Part shown: positions 46,777-56,251 of the stretch, piece by piece | How positions within the stretch are numbered: position 1 is the stretch's first letter | Layout of the letters: each line of letters starts with the position of its first letter | Source: Robiginitalea sediminis | GTDB taxonomy: Bacteria; Bacteroidota; Bacteroidia; Flavobacteriales; Flavobacteriaceae | Direction of reading: 5' to 3' | NCBI RefSeq assembly: GCF_002198115.1 | Contig: NZ_NGNR01000002.1 | Span: 665,558-729,557 of the forward strand | Length of the DNA: 64,000 bases | Notes under the pieces: model-generated | What the model was told of the DNA's origin: nothing | Seen by the model: only the letters and a program-made list of their open reading frames with translations | The model's database searches: none | Program-made: the position numbers and the translations under genes

Positions 46777-47473
46777 ATCAGAAAACACCTGTCTTATGGA
46801 AGACATCCAAACCATCAGGGTCCTCGCCGTGGACGACCACGAGATGACAACCCTGGGATATAAGTTTATCCTGGAAGATTACAGTTTCAACGGCTACCGG
46901 ATCCACATGGATACCGCCAAGTCCTTTGAGGAGGCCGAAACTAAAATCCGGCAGTCCGTCACGGGGTTGCCCTACCATATTTTCCTGCTGGACATCCAGC
47001 TGTCCAGCGGGCGGGAAGGACCTGTGAAATCCGGGGAGGACCTGGGGATCCTGGCCCGGGAAATCTGCCCGGATGCCCGCGTGGTATTCATGTCATCCTT
47101 CAGCGACAACTACCGCATTAACAGCATTATGCAAAGCGTAGACCCGGACGGGTATATGGTGAAGACGGAAATTGACGAGGAATCGCTCCGCGCCATGGTG
47201 GAAACCGTCCTGCACAACCCGCCCTACTACACCCAAAAGGCCCTTATGGCCATCCGGAAAAAGATGGCCAACAGGATTGAACTGGACGATAACGATAAGC
47301 GGATCCTCTACCACCTTTCCATAGGTACCAAAACCAAGGATATGGTGAACCACATCTCCCTTTCACTGCCGAGTATCGAGAACCGCAAGCGCCATATCAA
47401 ATCCCTCTTCGGTATTGAAAAACAAAATGACCAGGCCCTTATCTCCGAGGCCCGAAACCGCGGTTTTATCTAA
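46766..47473 (+). CDS. NarL/FixJ-type response regulator
   Basis: 235 residues. GGAG just before the ATG at 46766 supports this start; it overlaps the kinase by 11 bp. Receiver with D23/D24, phosphoacceptor D76 (FLLDIQL) and K133 (GYMVKTE). C-terminal helix-turn-helix at about 172-230 (DNDKRILYHLSIGTKTKDMVNHISLSLPSIENRKRHIKSLFG). Operator-like repeat B lies 38 bp after its stop and may be its target, which is inference. Confidence 0.88.
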   Translation: MQYKSENTCLMEDIQTIRVLAVDDHEMTTLGYKFILEDYSFNGYRIHMDTAKSFEEAETKIRQSVTGLPYHIFLLDIQLSSGREGPVKSGEDLGILAREICPDARVVFMSSFSDNYRINSIMQSVDPDGYMVKTEIDEESLRAMVETVLHNPPYYTQKALMAIRKKMANRIELDDNDKRILYHLSIGTKTKDMVNHISLSLPSIENRKRHIKSLFGIEKQNDQALISEARNRGFI

Positions 47474-47510
47474 AAAAGTGATGTAATTCGTTTAAATTGA
47501 AGGTTTTAGA

Positions 47511-47546
47511 AGAAAAACCATATAAACTTTATGGTTTTTCTATAAC
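47511..47546. promoter_or_regulatory. Candidate operator B: perfect 12-bp inverted repeat with 7-bp spacer
   Basis: AGAAAAACCATA (47511-47522), spacer TAAACTT, TATGGTTTTTCT (47530-47541), then ATAAC. It lies 60 bp before the ATG of the 221-residue protein and shares spacer length and core with operator A. As RNA it could also form a weak AT-rich hairpin after the regulator gene. Confidence 0.55.
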
Positions 47547-47606
47547 CCGGTGCGTGCATTTCTCAATAGTTTTACTTTGAGGAAAAGTATCCCCTAAGCG
47601 ATTGAA

Positions 47607-48272
47607 ATGATGATGAGACCGGAGAATTCTAATTACCTCACCTGCGCCATTAGCCAGAAAGCCATAATTTCCGGGCTTTCGGATTTTAAGAACGGACTGG
47701 AAAAACAATTCTTTGCAGCTGCCGAGGTGCGTTTCAGCCATGCGGTAAACGGGAAAGGACAACTGATCCTGGAGTTGCGCTGCCCCCTGCCATTTATAGA
47801 GGCACTCTACCATTTCAAACAAGGAACCTGGGGGGTATCCAGTACTCCTTGCACCCCCGCCTCCCTCAATACGGGCCTCTCCGCCTTGATGGAACAGCTC
47901 AATTCCCGAAATGAAGAAGCCTTTGAGATTTCGGAGATTACCCTGGAATTTACCGATATGCTCTTGGTACTCCAGCCCGCCGGACTGCAACCCCTGCATT
48001 CGGTCCTCCCGATAATCCTGGAACAGTTATCCCGCCACTACATTGCCCTGAGCCACGGGATGCAAACGCCTCCGGAAGAAATCTATATCCCTGTAGCCCC
48101 GTTTGCGTCGGACGCCGGGCAACCCACATGGCCGGATGCAGGCTCCCCCTACCGCTTTTGGGCCCTTTATTACGAAGATGCTGTAGAGGGCGAAGTATAC
48201 GACAGCCTTACCGGAGAATGGATCCGCGGGGATATTTCCCTGATCTCCCCTACGGAGGCCTTACCGGAATAA
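47607..48272 (+). CDS. Protein of unknown function (221 residues)
   Basis: 221 residues, no signal peptide or membrane helix, no motif I recognise. Mixed alpha/beta with several Cys (YLTCAIS, ELRCPLP, STPCTPAS). Two further ATG codons follow the first within the opening MMMRPEN. Operator B lies upstream, so it may answer to one of the regulators in this island. It ends 3 bp from the convergent glyA. Confidence 0.6.
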   Translation: MMMRPENSNYLTCAISQKAIISGLSDFKNGLEKQFFAAAEVRFSHAVNGKGQLILELRCPLPFIEALYHFKQGTWGVSSTPCTPASLNTGLSALMEQLNSRNEEAFEISEITLEFTDMLLVLQPAGLQPLHSVLPIILEQLSRHYIALSHGMQTPPEEIYIPVAPFASDAGQPTWPDAGSPYRFWALYYEDAVEGEVYDSLTGEWIRGDISLISPTEALPE

Positions 48273-48275
48273 GCC

Positions 48276-49550
48276 TCAGGCGGTAAATAAAGGCCGGTGA
48301 CCCATAAGCTCTCGGACATCCTGGCGTACCGCTGCAGCCACCGATTCGGAATCCGGTTGTGAGATTACCCGGTCAATCAGGTCCACCACCTGCTCCATAT
48401 CCCCTTCTTTGAGGCCTCGTGTTGTAATGGCCGCTGTACCAAAGCGAATCCCGGAAGTCACAAACGGAGATTTATCATCGAAGGGCACCATGTTCTTATT
48501 CGCCGTAATATCTGCACGCTCAAGGGCTTTTTCGGCATCCTTGCCGGTAATATCCTTATTGCGCAGGTCTATGAGCATCATATGGTTATCCGTACCCCCG
48601 GAAATGAGATGGTAGCCCCTGGCAACAAAGGCGGCTGCCATGGCCTGGGCGTTTTTCTGCACCTGCAGGGTGTAATACAAGAAGTCATCGGTCAGGGCTT
48701 CCCCAAAGGCCACGGCCTTTGCGGCGATAATATGTTCGAGAGGACCGCCCTGGTTCCCGGGGAAAACCGCCAGGTCTATCAGGGAAGACATGCTGCGCAG
48801 ATTACCGTTTTTCAGCTTCAGCCCGAACGGGTTCTCGAAATCAGTACCCATCAGGATCATCCCGCCCCTTGGCCCCCTCAGGGTCTTGTGGGTGGTCGTG
48901 GTCACAAAATGGCAGTGGGGGACCGGGTCCGAAAGGATTCCCTTGGCAATGAGACCGGCCGGGTGCGAAATGTCCGCAAGGAGAAAGGCCCCTACAGAAT
49001 CCGCGATTTCCCGGAAACGCTTAAAGTCCATGTCCCGGGAATAGGCTGAAGCCCCGGCAATGATCAGCTTGGGTTTTTCCTCCAGGGCCACTTCGGCAAT
49101 CTTGTCGTAGTCCAGGCGCCCGGTTTCCCGGTCTACACCGTAAAACACAGGGCGGTAGAGCTTGCCGGAGAAATTCACCGGGGACCCGTGGGTTAGGTGC
49201 CCCCCATGGGAAAGGTCGAACCCCAGGATGGTGTCACCGGGCTTCAAACAAGCCTGGTATACGGCCGCATTGGCTTGGGACCCGCTATGAGGCTGCACGT
49301 TTACATATACCGCCCCAAAAAGGGCCTTGGCCCGCTCAATGGCCAGGGTCTCCACCTTATCCACCACCTGGCAGCCGCCGTAGTAGCGTTTTCCTGGGTA
49401 CCCTTCGGCGTATTTATTGGTCAGGACAGATCCGGAAGCCTCCATAACCTGCGGGCTGGTAAAGTTTTCCGAGGCAATAAGCTCGATACCATTAATCTGG
49501 CGCTGTTTTTCTTCCTGGATCAGGTCGAAGAGTTGCTGGTCTCTTTCCAT
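48276..49550 (-). CDS. glyA: Serine hydroxymethyltransferase (glyA)
   Basis: 424 residues. PLP Lys K222 in [63 protein letters not shown]. It interconverts serine and glycine with tetrahydrofolate and supplies the methylene-tetrahydrofolate used by PanB among others. The 190-bp region to the divergent fahA holds TACTTTTA as a weak -7. Confidence 0.97.
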   Translation of the reverse strand: MERDQQLFDLIQEEKQRQINGIELIASENFTSPQVMEASGSVLTNKYAEGYPGKRYYGGCQVVDKVETLAIERAKALFGAVYVNVQPHSGSQANAAVYQACLKPGDTILGFDLSHGGHLTHGSPVNFSGKLYRPVFYGVDRETGRLDYDKIAEVALEEKPKLIIAGASAYSRDMDFKRFREIADSVGAFLLADISHPAGLIAKGILSDPVPHCHFVTTTTHKTLRGPRGGMILMGTDFENPFGLKLKNGNLRSMSSLIDLAVFPGNQGGPLEHIIAAKAVAFGEALTDDFLYYTLQVQKNAQAMAAAFVARGYHLISGGTDNHMMLIDLRNKDITGKDAEKALERADITANKNMVPFDDKSPFVTSGIRFGTAAITTRGLKEGDMEQVVDLIDRVISQPDSESVAAAVRQDVRELMGHRPLFTA

Positions 49551-49697
49551 GCGTTTGTGGGAATATAAGATTTACGTTCCAGGCCTCTTGACGGCGCTTT
49601 GACCCGTCGGTTACCCGATGGGGAAGCGGCTTTGGGAGCGGCCATTGCAATAAGCGGTAAAAGTACAAATTGGGGGGCTCTAAACCAGATATTATGA

Positions 49698-49705
49698 TAT
49701 CTTTG
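49698..49705 (+). promoter_or_regulatory. -7 element TATCTTTG of fahA
   Basis: Perfect TAnnTTTG, 36 bp before the ATG at 49742, with an A-rich leader. Confidence 0.55.
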
Positions 49706-49741
49706 ATTGGGAACTTATCAAACGAAAATTAACAATATCCT

Positions 49742-51022
49742 ATGGCTATTTTTGCAAATGACCCTACCCGTACCTCCTGGCTCGATGTCCCGGCTGACTC
49801 CGATTTTCCCATCCAGAATATCCCCTTCGGGGTATTCCTGACCCGGGACGACATCATCACCATCGGTACCCGGATTGGCGACACCGCCATAGACCTGGGG
49901 GCCATGCACCAGCTGGGGTATTTCAGCAACATCCCCTTAACCGACGATATCTTCCTGCAGGACAGCCTGAACGATTTTATATCCGATGGCAAAAACACCT
50001 GGAGGGCCGTCCGGAACCGGATCGCGGAAGTTTTCGATAACGCCAACCCCGAATTGAGGGATAACCCGGAGCACCGCAGTATCATCCTCTTTGACCTGGA
50101 CGAAATTGAAATGCAGCTACCCGTGCATATCGGGGACTACACGGATTTCTACAGCAGCCGCGAGCATGCCACCAATGTGGGCAGTATGTTCCGGGACCCT
50201 GAAAACGCACTTATGCCCAATTGGTTGCACCTCCCCGTAGGTTACCATGGCAGGAGCTCCACCATCATACCCAGCGGAACACCTATACGCCGCCCCAATG
50301 GCCAAACCATAGCACAGGGTGCAGACCGCCCGGTTTTCGGGCCCTCCAGGCGTGTCGATTTCGAATTGGAAATGGCCTTTATCACCACAGATGCCAACTC
50401 TATGGGGGAACCCATTCCCATTGAGGAGGCCGAAGATTATATTTTTGGCCTGGTTCTCTTTAACGACTGGAGTGCACGGGATATCCAGAAATGGGAATAC
50501 GTACCGCTTGGACCCTTCCTTGCCAAGAGCTTTGCGTCCTCTATTTCCCCATGGATTGTAACCCTAGAAGCCCTGGAGCCTTTCCGGACCAGCAGCCCGG
50601 CTCAGGAGCCCCAACCCCTGCCCTACCTGAGGCAGCCCGGCCCGGGGAGTTTCGATATCAATCTCGAGGTGGATCTCATCCCGGAGGAGGGCGACCCGAC
50701 CACCATATCGAGATCGAACTTCAAATACATGTACTGGACCATGGCTCAGCAATTGGCCCATCATACCAGCAACGGCTGCAAGGTAAACAGCGGAGATATG
50801 ATGGGCAGCGGGACCATTTCCGGCCCAACCCCGGATTCCTACGGCTCTATGCTTGAACTGGCCTGGGGGGGTAAAAGGCCCCTGGAATTGCCCGGGGGGG
50901 GCACCCGGACCTTCATCGAAGATGGGGATACCGTGGTGCTGAAAGGCTACAGCAAGAAGGACGGGCTCCGCATTGGCTTTGGGGAAGTCCGTACTCGGTT
51001 GCTGCCCGCGATTTCCCTGTAA
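49742..51022 (+). CDS. fahA: Fumarylacetoacetase (fahA)
   Basis: 426 residues, close to the usual length. N-terminal SH3-like domain, then the catalytic domain: GDYTDFYSSREHATNVG with D132 and H142, LPVGYHGRSSTIIPSGTPI, FELEMAFI, GLVLFNDWSARDIQKWEYVPLGPFLAKSFASSISPWIV. It splits fumarylacetoacetate to fumarate and acetoacetate, the last step of tyrosine degradation. Other genes of that route are not adjacent. Confidence 0.96.
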   Translation: MAIFANDPTRTSWLDVPADSDFPIQNIPFGVFLTRDDIITIGTRIGDTAIDLGAMHQLGYFSNIPLTDDIFLQDSLNDFISDGKNTWRAVRNRIAEVFDNANPELRDNPEHRSIILFDLDEIEMQLPVHIGDYTDFYSSREHATNVGSMFRDPENALMPNWLHLPVGYHGRSSTIIPSGTPIRRPNGQTIAQGADRPVFGPSRRVDFELEMAFITTDANSMGEPIPIEEAEDYIFGLVLFNDWSARDIQKWEYVPLGPFLAKSFASSISPWIVTLEALEPFRTSSPAQEPQPLPYLRQPGPGSFDINLEVDLIPEEGDPTTISRSNFKYMYWTMAQQLAHHTSNGCKVNSGDMMGSGTISGPTPDSYGSMLELAWGGKRPLELPGGGTRTFIEDGDTVVLKGYSKKDGLRIGFGEVRTRLLPAISL

Positions 51023-51146
51023 AGCCTTTTGGAAAGATCCTGTTTTTCGGCGGTTTTATACGATATGTAGTCGAAAAGCGTTCTAATGATGGCCGGTTTT
51101 GGCACGACCCTTGGAAAGGTTTTGTCAAACCCCTAAAAAAACCATC

Positions 51147-52334
51147 ATGAAAAAAGCACTACTCTACGGATTTGCAGCCGCACTTGCCTTTTCGTGCGGA
51201 GGCGTGAAAAAGACACAGGAAGCCGTAAATACAGGCAATTACCAGCAGGCGATCTACCGCGCGGTAGACAATCTGGTAGACAACAAATCCAAAAAAGGAA
51301 ACCAGGCCTATGTGGTCCTGCTCGAAGAAGCATTCGACAAGTATACCGAGCGGGAATTGCAGGAGATTGCCTTTTTGCAGCAGGACGGCAACCCGGCCAA
51401 GCTGGAGACCATCTATAAAAAATACAATCAGTTAAAGGACATCCAGAACCGGATCCGCCCCTTGCTTCCGCTACCCATTTACGATGAAAACCGGGACGCC
51501 CGCTTCCGTTTTGGCAATTACGATGCCGATATCCTGGAAACGAGGGATGCCCTTTCGGCCTACCTCTATGACAATGCCAATGCACTCCTGGCCTCAGCCA
51601 AGACCAAGTTCGATTACCGCGCGGCGTTCGACGATTTCCGTTACCTGGAGGAAATCAACCCCGGTTATGCCAATACCCGCGAACTCATGGAGGAAGCCCA
51701 CCAGAAGGGTATCGACTATGTGAAAGTGAGCGTGGTTAACGATACCCAGCAAATCATCCCGGAACGCCTGGAAAGCGAATTGCTGAATTTCAACACCTAC
51801 GGCCTGGACGACCTGTGGACCCTATACCACACCAATCCGGTTAGCGAGGTCGATTACGATTACGAAATGCAGGTGGCTTTCCGGGACATCGTGATTTCCC
51901 CGGAGCAGGTAAGTGAACGTCAGATTATCAAGGAGCGCCAGATAAAAGATGGAAAACAACTCCTGTTGGACGAAGAGGGAAATACGGTTAAGGACAGCCT
52001 TGGGAACCCCATCGAAGTGGACCGGTTCCGTACGGTACGGTGTAACTTCTACCAGTTTACCCAGCAAAAAACAGCCCACGTCAATGGGACGGTAAATTTT
52101 TTGGACCTTCGCACCCGCCAGCCCGTAAACAATTACCCCCTGGCCAGCCAGTTTATCTTTGAGCACGTTTACGCCAATTACGATGGCGACCGGCGCGCCC
52201 TGGACAATGACCTGGTGGCCCTGTTGGACCTGGCAGCTGTGCCTTTCCCTTCCGATGAGCAGATGGTTTACGATGCCGGGGAGGATCTTAAGGCCCGCCT
52301 GAAAAATATTCTGGTCCGGCAGAAATTCAACTGA
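51147..52334 (+). CDS. Lipoprotein of unknown function
   Basis: 395 residues from the ATG at 51147. Lipobox AFSC (C17). The mature part starts with TPR-like helices (TGNYQQAIYRAVDNLVDNKSKKGNQAYVVLLEEAF), then a mixed domain with conserved-looking YDYEMQVAFRDIVISPEQ and a KDGKQLLLDEEGNTVKDSLGNPI loop. I recall similar lipoproteins in Flavobacteria but no function. A strong terminator follows. Confidence 0.7.
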   Translation: MKKALLYGFAAALAFSCGGVKKTQEAVNTGNYQQAIYRAVDNLVDNKSKKGNQAYVVLLEEAFDKYTERELQEIAFLQQDGNPAKLETIYKKYNQLKDIQNRIRPLLPLPIYDENRDARFRFGNYDADILETRDALSAYLYDNANALLASAKTKFDYRAAFDDFRYLEEINPGYANTRELMEEAHQKGIDYVKVSVVNDTQQIIPERLESELLNFNTYGLDDLWTLYHTNPVSEVDYDYEMQVAFRDIVISPEQVSERQIIKERQIKDGKQLLLDEEGNTVKDSLGNPIEVDRFRTVRCNFYQFTQQKTAHVNGTVNFLDLRTRQPVNNYPLASQFIFEHVYANYDGDRRALDNDLVALLDLAAVPFPSDEQMVYDAGEDLKARLKNILVRQKFN

Positions 52335-52356
52335 TTACGAGACCTATGAAAATTAC

Positions 52357-52384
52357 AACCCCGGCCTGTAGCCGGGGTTTTTTT
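52357..52384 (+). terminator. Terminator after the lipoprotein, partly bidirectional
   Basis: Perfect 9-bp stem AACCCCGGC/GCCGGGGTT with a 5-nt loop and T7, 22 bp after the stop. It also lies just past the stop of the convergent ytxJ, but on that strand the T-run is broken. Confidence 0.9.
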
Positions 52385-52781
52385 ATTCCTGGGGTATTGC
52401 GAGATCGGGAACAGCCCCATGGGATGCCGATGCCAGGAGTTTACCCTTATCTACAACCAGAACCTGAGGCGATTCGTGACGCAACCCGAAGTGCCGGGCA
52501 ATATGGCTAGACAGGTCCCTGTGCGCTATGACATCCAGGAAATGAAACCCCACAGGATAGGCCAGACCCGACCACCGGGCCTCGAAGCGACGCAGCACCA
52601 TAGCGCTGAAACCGCAGCGTTTGCTGTGTTTGAAGATCACCTGGGGGGTACTGTGGCTCTGTTGAAGCAAGCCCTCCCATTGGGCCTCCCCCACCAGCGG
52701 TTGCCAGGGAATACCTTCCCGGCCCTGGCCGGATGTCTCGCTCCCCCGTCTTCCAAATGCGTTAAAAAGCCCTTTTACCAC
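52383..52781 (-). CDS. ytxJ: Bacillithiol-system redox protein YtxJ
   Basis: 132 residues. Thioredoxin-like fold with the monothiol motif KHSKRCGFSAM, C56 in place of a CXXC, as in YtxJ (DUF2847). Members are thought to act in bacillithiol redox control. The start is GTG at 52781; upstream in-frame codons reach a stop without an ATG. Divergent from clpB. Confidence 0.85.
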   Translation of the reverse strand: MVKGLFNAFGRRGSETSGQGREGIPWQPLVGEAQWEGLLQQSHSTPQVIFKHSKRCGFSAMVLRRFEARWSGLAYPVGFHFLDVIAHRDLSSHIARHFGLRHESPQVLVVDKGKLLASASHGAVPDLAIPQE

Positions 52782-52822
52782 CTGTCGAATTGTCTGTTAT
52801 AAGTTGGTTTTGCGCGCCATAA

Positions 52823-52861
52823 TGACAGGTAAAGTGCCTTGGTAAGATTCTTGACCTGTAA
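52823..52861. promoter_or_regulatory. Imperfect inverted repeat upstream of clpB
   Basis: TGACAGGTAAAG (52823-52834) and CTTGACCTGTAA (52850-52861) are inverted copies at 10 of 12 positions with a 15-bp spacer, ending 25 bp before the clpB ATG. Candidate operator. It shares only a TGACA half with the dnaK palindrome. Confidence 0.4.
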
Positions 52862-52886
52862 TTCGCGAACGTAGTAATTGACGACC

Positions 52887-55487
52887 ATGAACATAAATAA
52901 TTTTACCATAAAATCCCAGGAAGCCATCGGAAGGGCACAGCAAATTGCCCAGGAATCGGGTCACCAACAGGTTGAAAACGAACACCTGTTTAAGGCCATT
53001 TCCGAGGTGGATGAAAACGTGTTGCCCTTCCTGCTTAAGAAACTTCAGGTAAATACAGGCCTGTTGCAGCAAATGCTGGAAAAAGAACTGGAGTCCTTCC
53101 CCAAGGTATCCGGCGGTGACCTCATGTTCTCCCCTGAAGCAGGGCGCACCCTGAATGCCGCATCCGGTATTGCCAAGAAAATGGAGGACGAATTTGTATC
53201 GGTGGAGCACCTGCTGCTGGCCATCCTGGCCTCCGGTTCGCGTATCGGCCGGATGCTGAAGGACCAGGGGGTAACCGAAAAAGACCTTCGCGCAGCCATT
53301 GACGCGCTCCGAAAAGGTGGTAAGGTTACTTCCCAAAGCGCGGAAGAAACTTACAACGCCCTTGAAAAATACGCCCGCAACCTCAACGCCCTGGCGGACC
53401 AGGGTAAACTGGACCCGGTTATTGGCCGGGACGATGAGATCCGCCGCGTCTTGCAGATCCTCTCACGCCGGACCAAAAACAACCCGATGCTTGTAGGGGA
53501 GCCCGGCACAGGGAAAACAGCCATTGCCGAGGGTCTGGCCCACCGTATCGTTCAGGGAGATGTCCCGGAAAACCTCAAGGACAAGACCCTGTATTCCCTG
53601 GACATGGGCGCCCTGATTGCAGGGGCCAAGTACAAAGGCGAATTCGAGGAGCGGCTCAAATCCGTAATCAAGGAAGTGACCGGCTCTGACGGGAATATTA
53701 TCCTGTTTATTGACGAAATCCACACCCTGGTAGGCGCCGGGGGCGGACAAGGGGCGATGGACGCCGCCAACATCCTCAAACCTGCGCTGGCACGGGGCGA
53801 GCTCCGCGCTATAGGGGCTACCACCCTGGACGAGTACCAGAAATACTTTGAGAAAGATAAAGCCCTTGAGCGCCGCTTCCAGAAGGTAACCGTCAGCGAA
53901 CCCGATACGGAAAGCGCCATTTCCATCCTCAGGGGTATCAAGGAGAAATACGAAACGCATCACAAGGTCCGTATCCGGGACGAGGCGGTTATTGCAGCTG
54001 TGGAACTCTCCCAGCGGTATATCACCAACCGCTTCCTGCCGGACAAGGCCATTGACCTGATGGACGAGGCAGCATCCAAGCTCCGGATGGAAATAAACTC
54101 CAAGCCGGAGGAGCTCGATGCCCTGGACCGCCGGATCATGCAGCTGGAGATCGAAATAGAGGCCATCAAACGGGAGAATGACACCGACAAGCTCAAGGCG
54201 CTTAACATAGAGGTGGCCAACCTGAAGGAAGAACGCAATGAGCTCTTTGCCCAGTGGGAAAGCGAGCGGCAGGTGGTGGATACCATCCAGAAAACCATGC
54301 TCGAAATAGAAGCCTTCAAGGCCGAGGCCGAAAGGGCCGAGCGCAATGGCGATTACGGCAGGGTAGCCGAATTGCGGTATGGCAAAATCAAGGAAGCCCA
54401 GGCCCGCCTGGAAACCCTGCAGGAGGAAATGGAGGCCCAGCAGGCCGGGGGAACCCTTATCAAGGAGGAGGTAACCCAGGAGGATATTGCCGAGGTAGTG
54501 GCCAAATGGACCGGTATTCCGGTACAGAAAATGCTGCAGAGCGAGCGCGACAAATTACTGAAGCTGGAGGATGTCCTCCATAAAAGGGTCGTGGGGCAGG
54601 ACGAAGCCATTCAGGCCGTATCCGACGCCATCCGGCGCAGCCGTGCCGGCCTGCAGGACAGCAAGCGCCCCATTGGTTCCTTCCTCTTTCTGGGGACCAC
54701 CGGGGTAGGTAAGACCGAGCTGGCCAAAACCCTGGCGGAATACCTGTTTGACGATGAAAACGCCCTGACCCGCATAGACATGAGCGAATACCAGGAGCGG
54801 CATGCAGTAAGCCGGCTGGTGGGGGCACCCCCCGGATACGTGGGGTACGACGAGGGCGGACAACTTACAGAAGCCGTGCGCCGCAGGCCGTATAGTGTGA
54901 TCCTGCTCGATGAGATCGAGAAGGCCCACCCGGACACCTTTAACATCCTGCTTCAGGTCCTGGACGAAGGCCGCCTGACGGATAACAAGGGTCGTGTGGC
55001 GGACTTCAAGAACACCATCATCATCATGACAAGCAATATGGGAAGCCATATTATCCAGGAGAAATTCGAGGGTAATGCAGACCTGTACAGCGCCACGGAA
55101 GCCGCTCGGGTAGAGGTGCTGGGGTTATTGCGCAAAACCATTCGCCCAGAATTCCTGAACCGGATAGACGACATCATCATGTTCACCCCGCTCAACCGGG
55201 AAGACATCCGGCAGGTAGTCCGGCTGCAACTGGAGCAGTTGCGCCGCATGCTGGACCGCCAGCACATCAGCATCGATGCCACCGAGGAGGCCATTGCCTA
55301 TCTGGCGGAAAAAGGCTTCGACCCCCAATACGGGGCCAGGCCCATCAAAAGGACCATCCAGCGGGAGGTGCTCAACCGGCTTTCTAAAGAGCTGCTCAAG
55401 GGTACCATTAAAGCAGACAGCGCCGTACTGATAGACAGCTTCGACGACGCCCTGGTGTTCCGAAACCAGGACGAGTTGGTAGAATAA
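52887..55487 (+). CDS. clpB: ATP-dependent disaggregase ClpB
   Basis: 866 residues from the ATG at 52887 ([14 protein letters not shown]); a TTG lies three codons earlier. N-domain to about 150, first AAA with GEPGTGKT near 205, a coiled-coil M-domain at about 400-530 that distinguishes ClpB from ClpA/ClpC, second AAA with GTTGVGKT near 603, [14 protein letters not shown]. It rescues aggregated proteins with DnaK. Terminator follows. Confidence 0.97.
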   Translation: MNINNFTIKSQEAIGRAQQIAQESGHQQVENEHLFKAISEVDENVLPFLLKKLQVNTGLLQQMLEKELESFPKVSGGDLMFSPEAGRTLNAASGIAKKMEDEFVSVEHLLLAILASGSRIGRMLKDQGVTEKDLRAAIDALRKGGKVTSQSAEETYNALEKYARNLNALADQGKLDPVIGRDDEIRRVLQILSRRTKNNPMLVGEPGTGKTAIAEGLAHRIVQGDVPENLKDKTLYSLDMGALIAGAKYKGEFEERLKSVIKEVTGSDGNIILFIDEIHTLVGAGGGQGAMDAANILKPALARGELRAIGATTLDEYQKYFEKDKALERRFQKVTVSEPDTESAISILRGIKEKYETHHKVRIRDEAVIAAVELSQRYITNRFLPDKAIDLMDEAASKLRMEINSKPEELDALDRRIMQLEIEIEAIKRENDTDKLKALNIEVANLKEERNELFAQWESERQVVDTIQKTMLEIEAFKAEAERAERNGDYGRVAELRYGKIKEAQARLETLQEEMEAQQAGGTLIKEEVTQEDIAEVVAKWTGIPVQKMLQSERDKLLKLEDVLHKRVVGQDEAIQAVSDAIRRSRAGLQDSKRPIGSFLFLGTTGVGKTELAKTLAEYLFDDENALTRIDMSEYQERHAVSRLVGAPPGYVGYDEGGQLTEAVRRRPYSVILLDEIEKAHPDTFNILLQVLDEGRLTDNKGRVADFKNTIIIMTSNMGSHIIQEKFEGNADLYSATEAARVEVLGLLRKTIRPEFLNRIDDIIMFTPLNREDIRQVVRLQLEQLRRMLDRQHISIDATEEAIAYLAEKGFDPQYGARPIKRTIQREVLNRLSKELLKGTIKADSAVLIDSFDDALVFRNQDELVE

Positions 55488-55503
55488 AACCACAGGCTGA
55501 AAG

Positions 55504-55530
55504 CCCCCCGGTTCCATACCGGGGGGTTTT
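55504..55530 (+). terminator. Terminator of clpB
   Basis: CCCCCCGGT/ACCGGGGGG stem with a short loop, then TTTTATTTT, 16 bp after the stop. Confidence 0.92.
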
Positions 55531-55594
55531 ATTTTGCCCCGGCCTCATATACCTTTCCGTATCAATTCATATATTCGTAACAAATTACCCCTGA

Positions 55595-56194
55595 ATGACC
55601 ACCAAAGCCGAAAGGACTACCGCATTTATTATCGAGACGGTTGCGCCTATCTTCAACAGACAGGGCTATGTGGGTACCAGCATGAGCGACCTCACCGAAG
55701 CTACCGGCTTAACCAAGGGGGCGCTCTACGGAAATTTCGAGAACAAGGAGGCTTTGGCCCTCGCCGCTTTCCAACACAACAGCAACCGGCTCCTGGAAGG
55801 GCTCGATGCAGTGGTGCAATCCGAAGGAAGTGCACGGGAACGCCTTGAAGCCCTAATGGATTTTTACCGGCACTACGACCAGTTCACCCATGATATGGGG
55901 GGCTGCCCCATCCTGAATGTCGGGGTAGATGCCCAATTCAATCACAGAAAGCTCGCGGCCGCTGCACGGGAAACCGGCCAGCACGTGGAAGGGAAGTTTG
56001 CCCTGGTGCTGGAAGAAGGGATAAAAGCCGGGGAATTCCGGCTATCTGTGCCTCCCCTGCCCTTTGCGCGTCAACTCTTTACCATGATTATGGGTGCCGT
56101 ATCCATGGCTACCCTTACAGCAGACCGGAAGTACCTCCACAACACGGTCAGTTACCTGGAACTCCTCCTTAGCCGGGAGTTAAAGCCCGCATAG
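55595..56194 (+). CDS. TetR-family transcriptional regulator
   Basis: 199 residues. N-terminal helix-turn-helix (FIIETVAPIFNRQGYVGTSMSDLTEATGLTKGALYGNFENKEALALAAF). The C-terminal ligand domain has HDMGGCPILNVGVDAQF, like the AcuR/YxaF-type (LmrA) subgroup. Ligand and targets unknown; no efflux or enzyme gene is adjacent. Confidence 0.9.
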   Translation: MTTKAERTTAFIIETVAPIFNRQGYVGTSMSDLTEATGLTKGALYGNFENKEALALAAFQHNSNRLLEGLDAVVQSEGSARERLEALMDFYRHYDQFTHDMGGCPILNVGVDAQFNHRKLAAAARETGQHVEGKFALVLEEGIKAGEFRLSVPPLPFARQLFTMIMGAVSMATLTADRKYLHNTVSYLELLLSRELKPA

Positions 56195-56251
56195 GCAGAA
56201 CGCCGGGCATCCTGGCCGGGGTCGTGCAACATCCTCAGAACAAGTTTTAGA

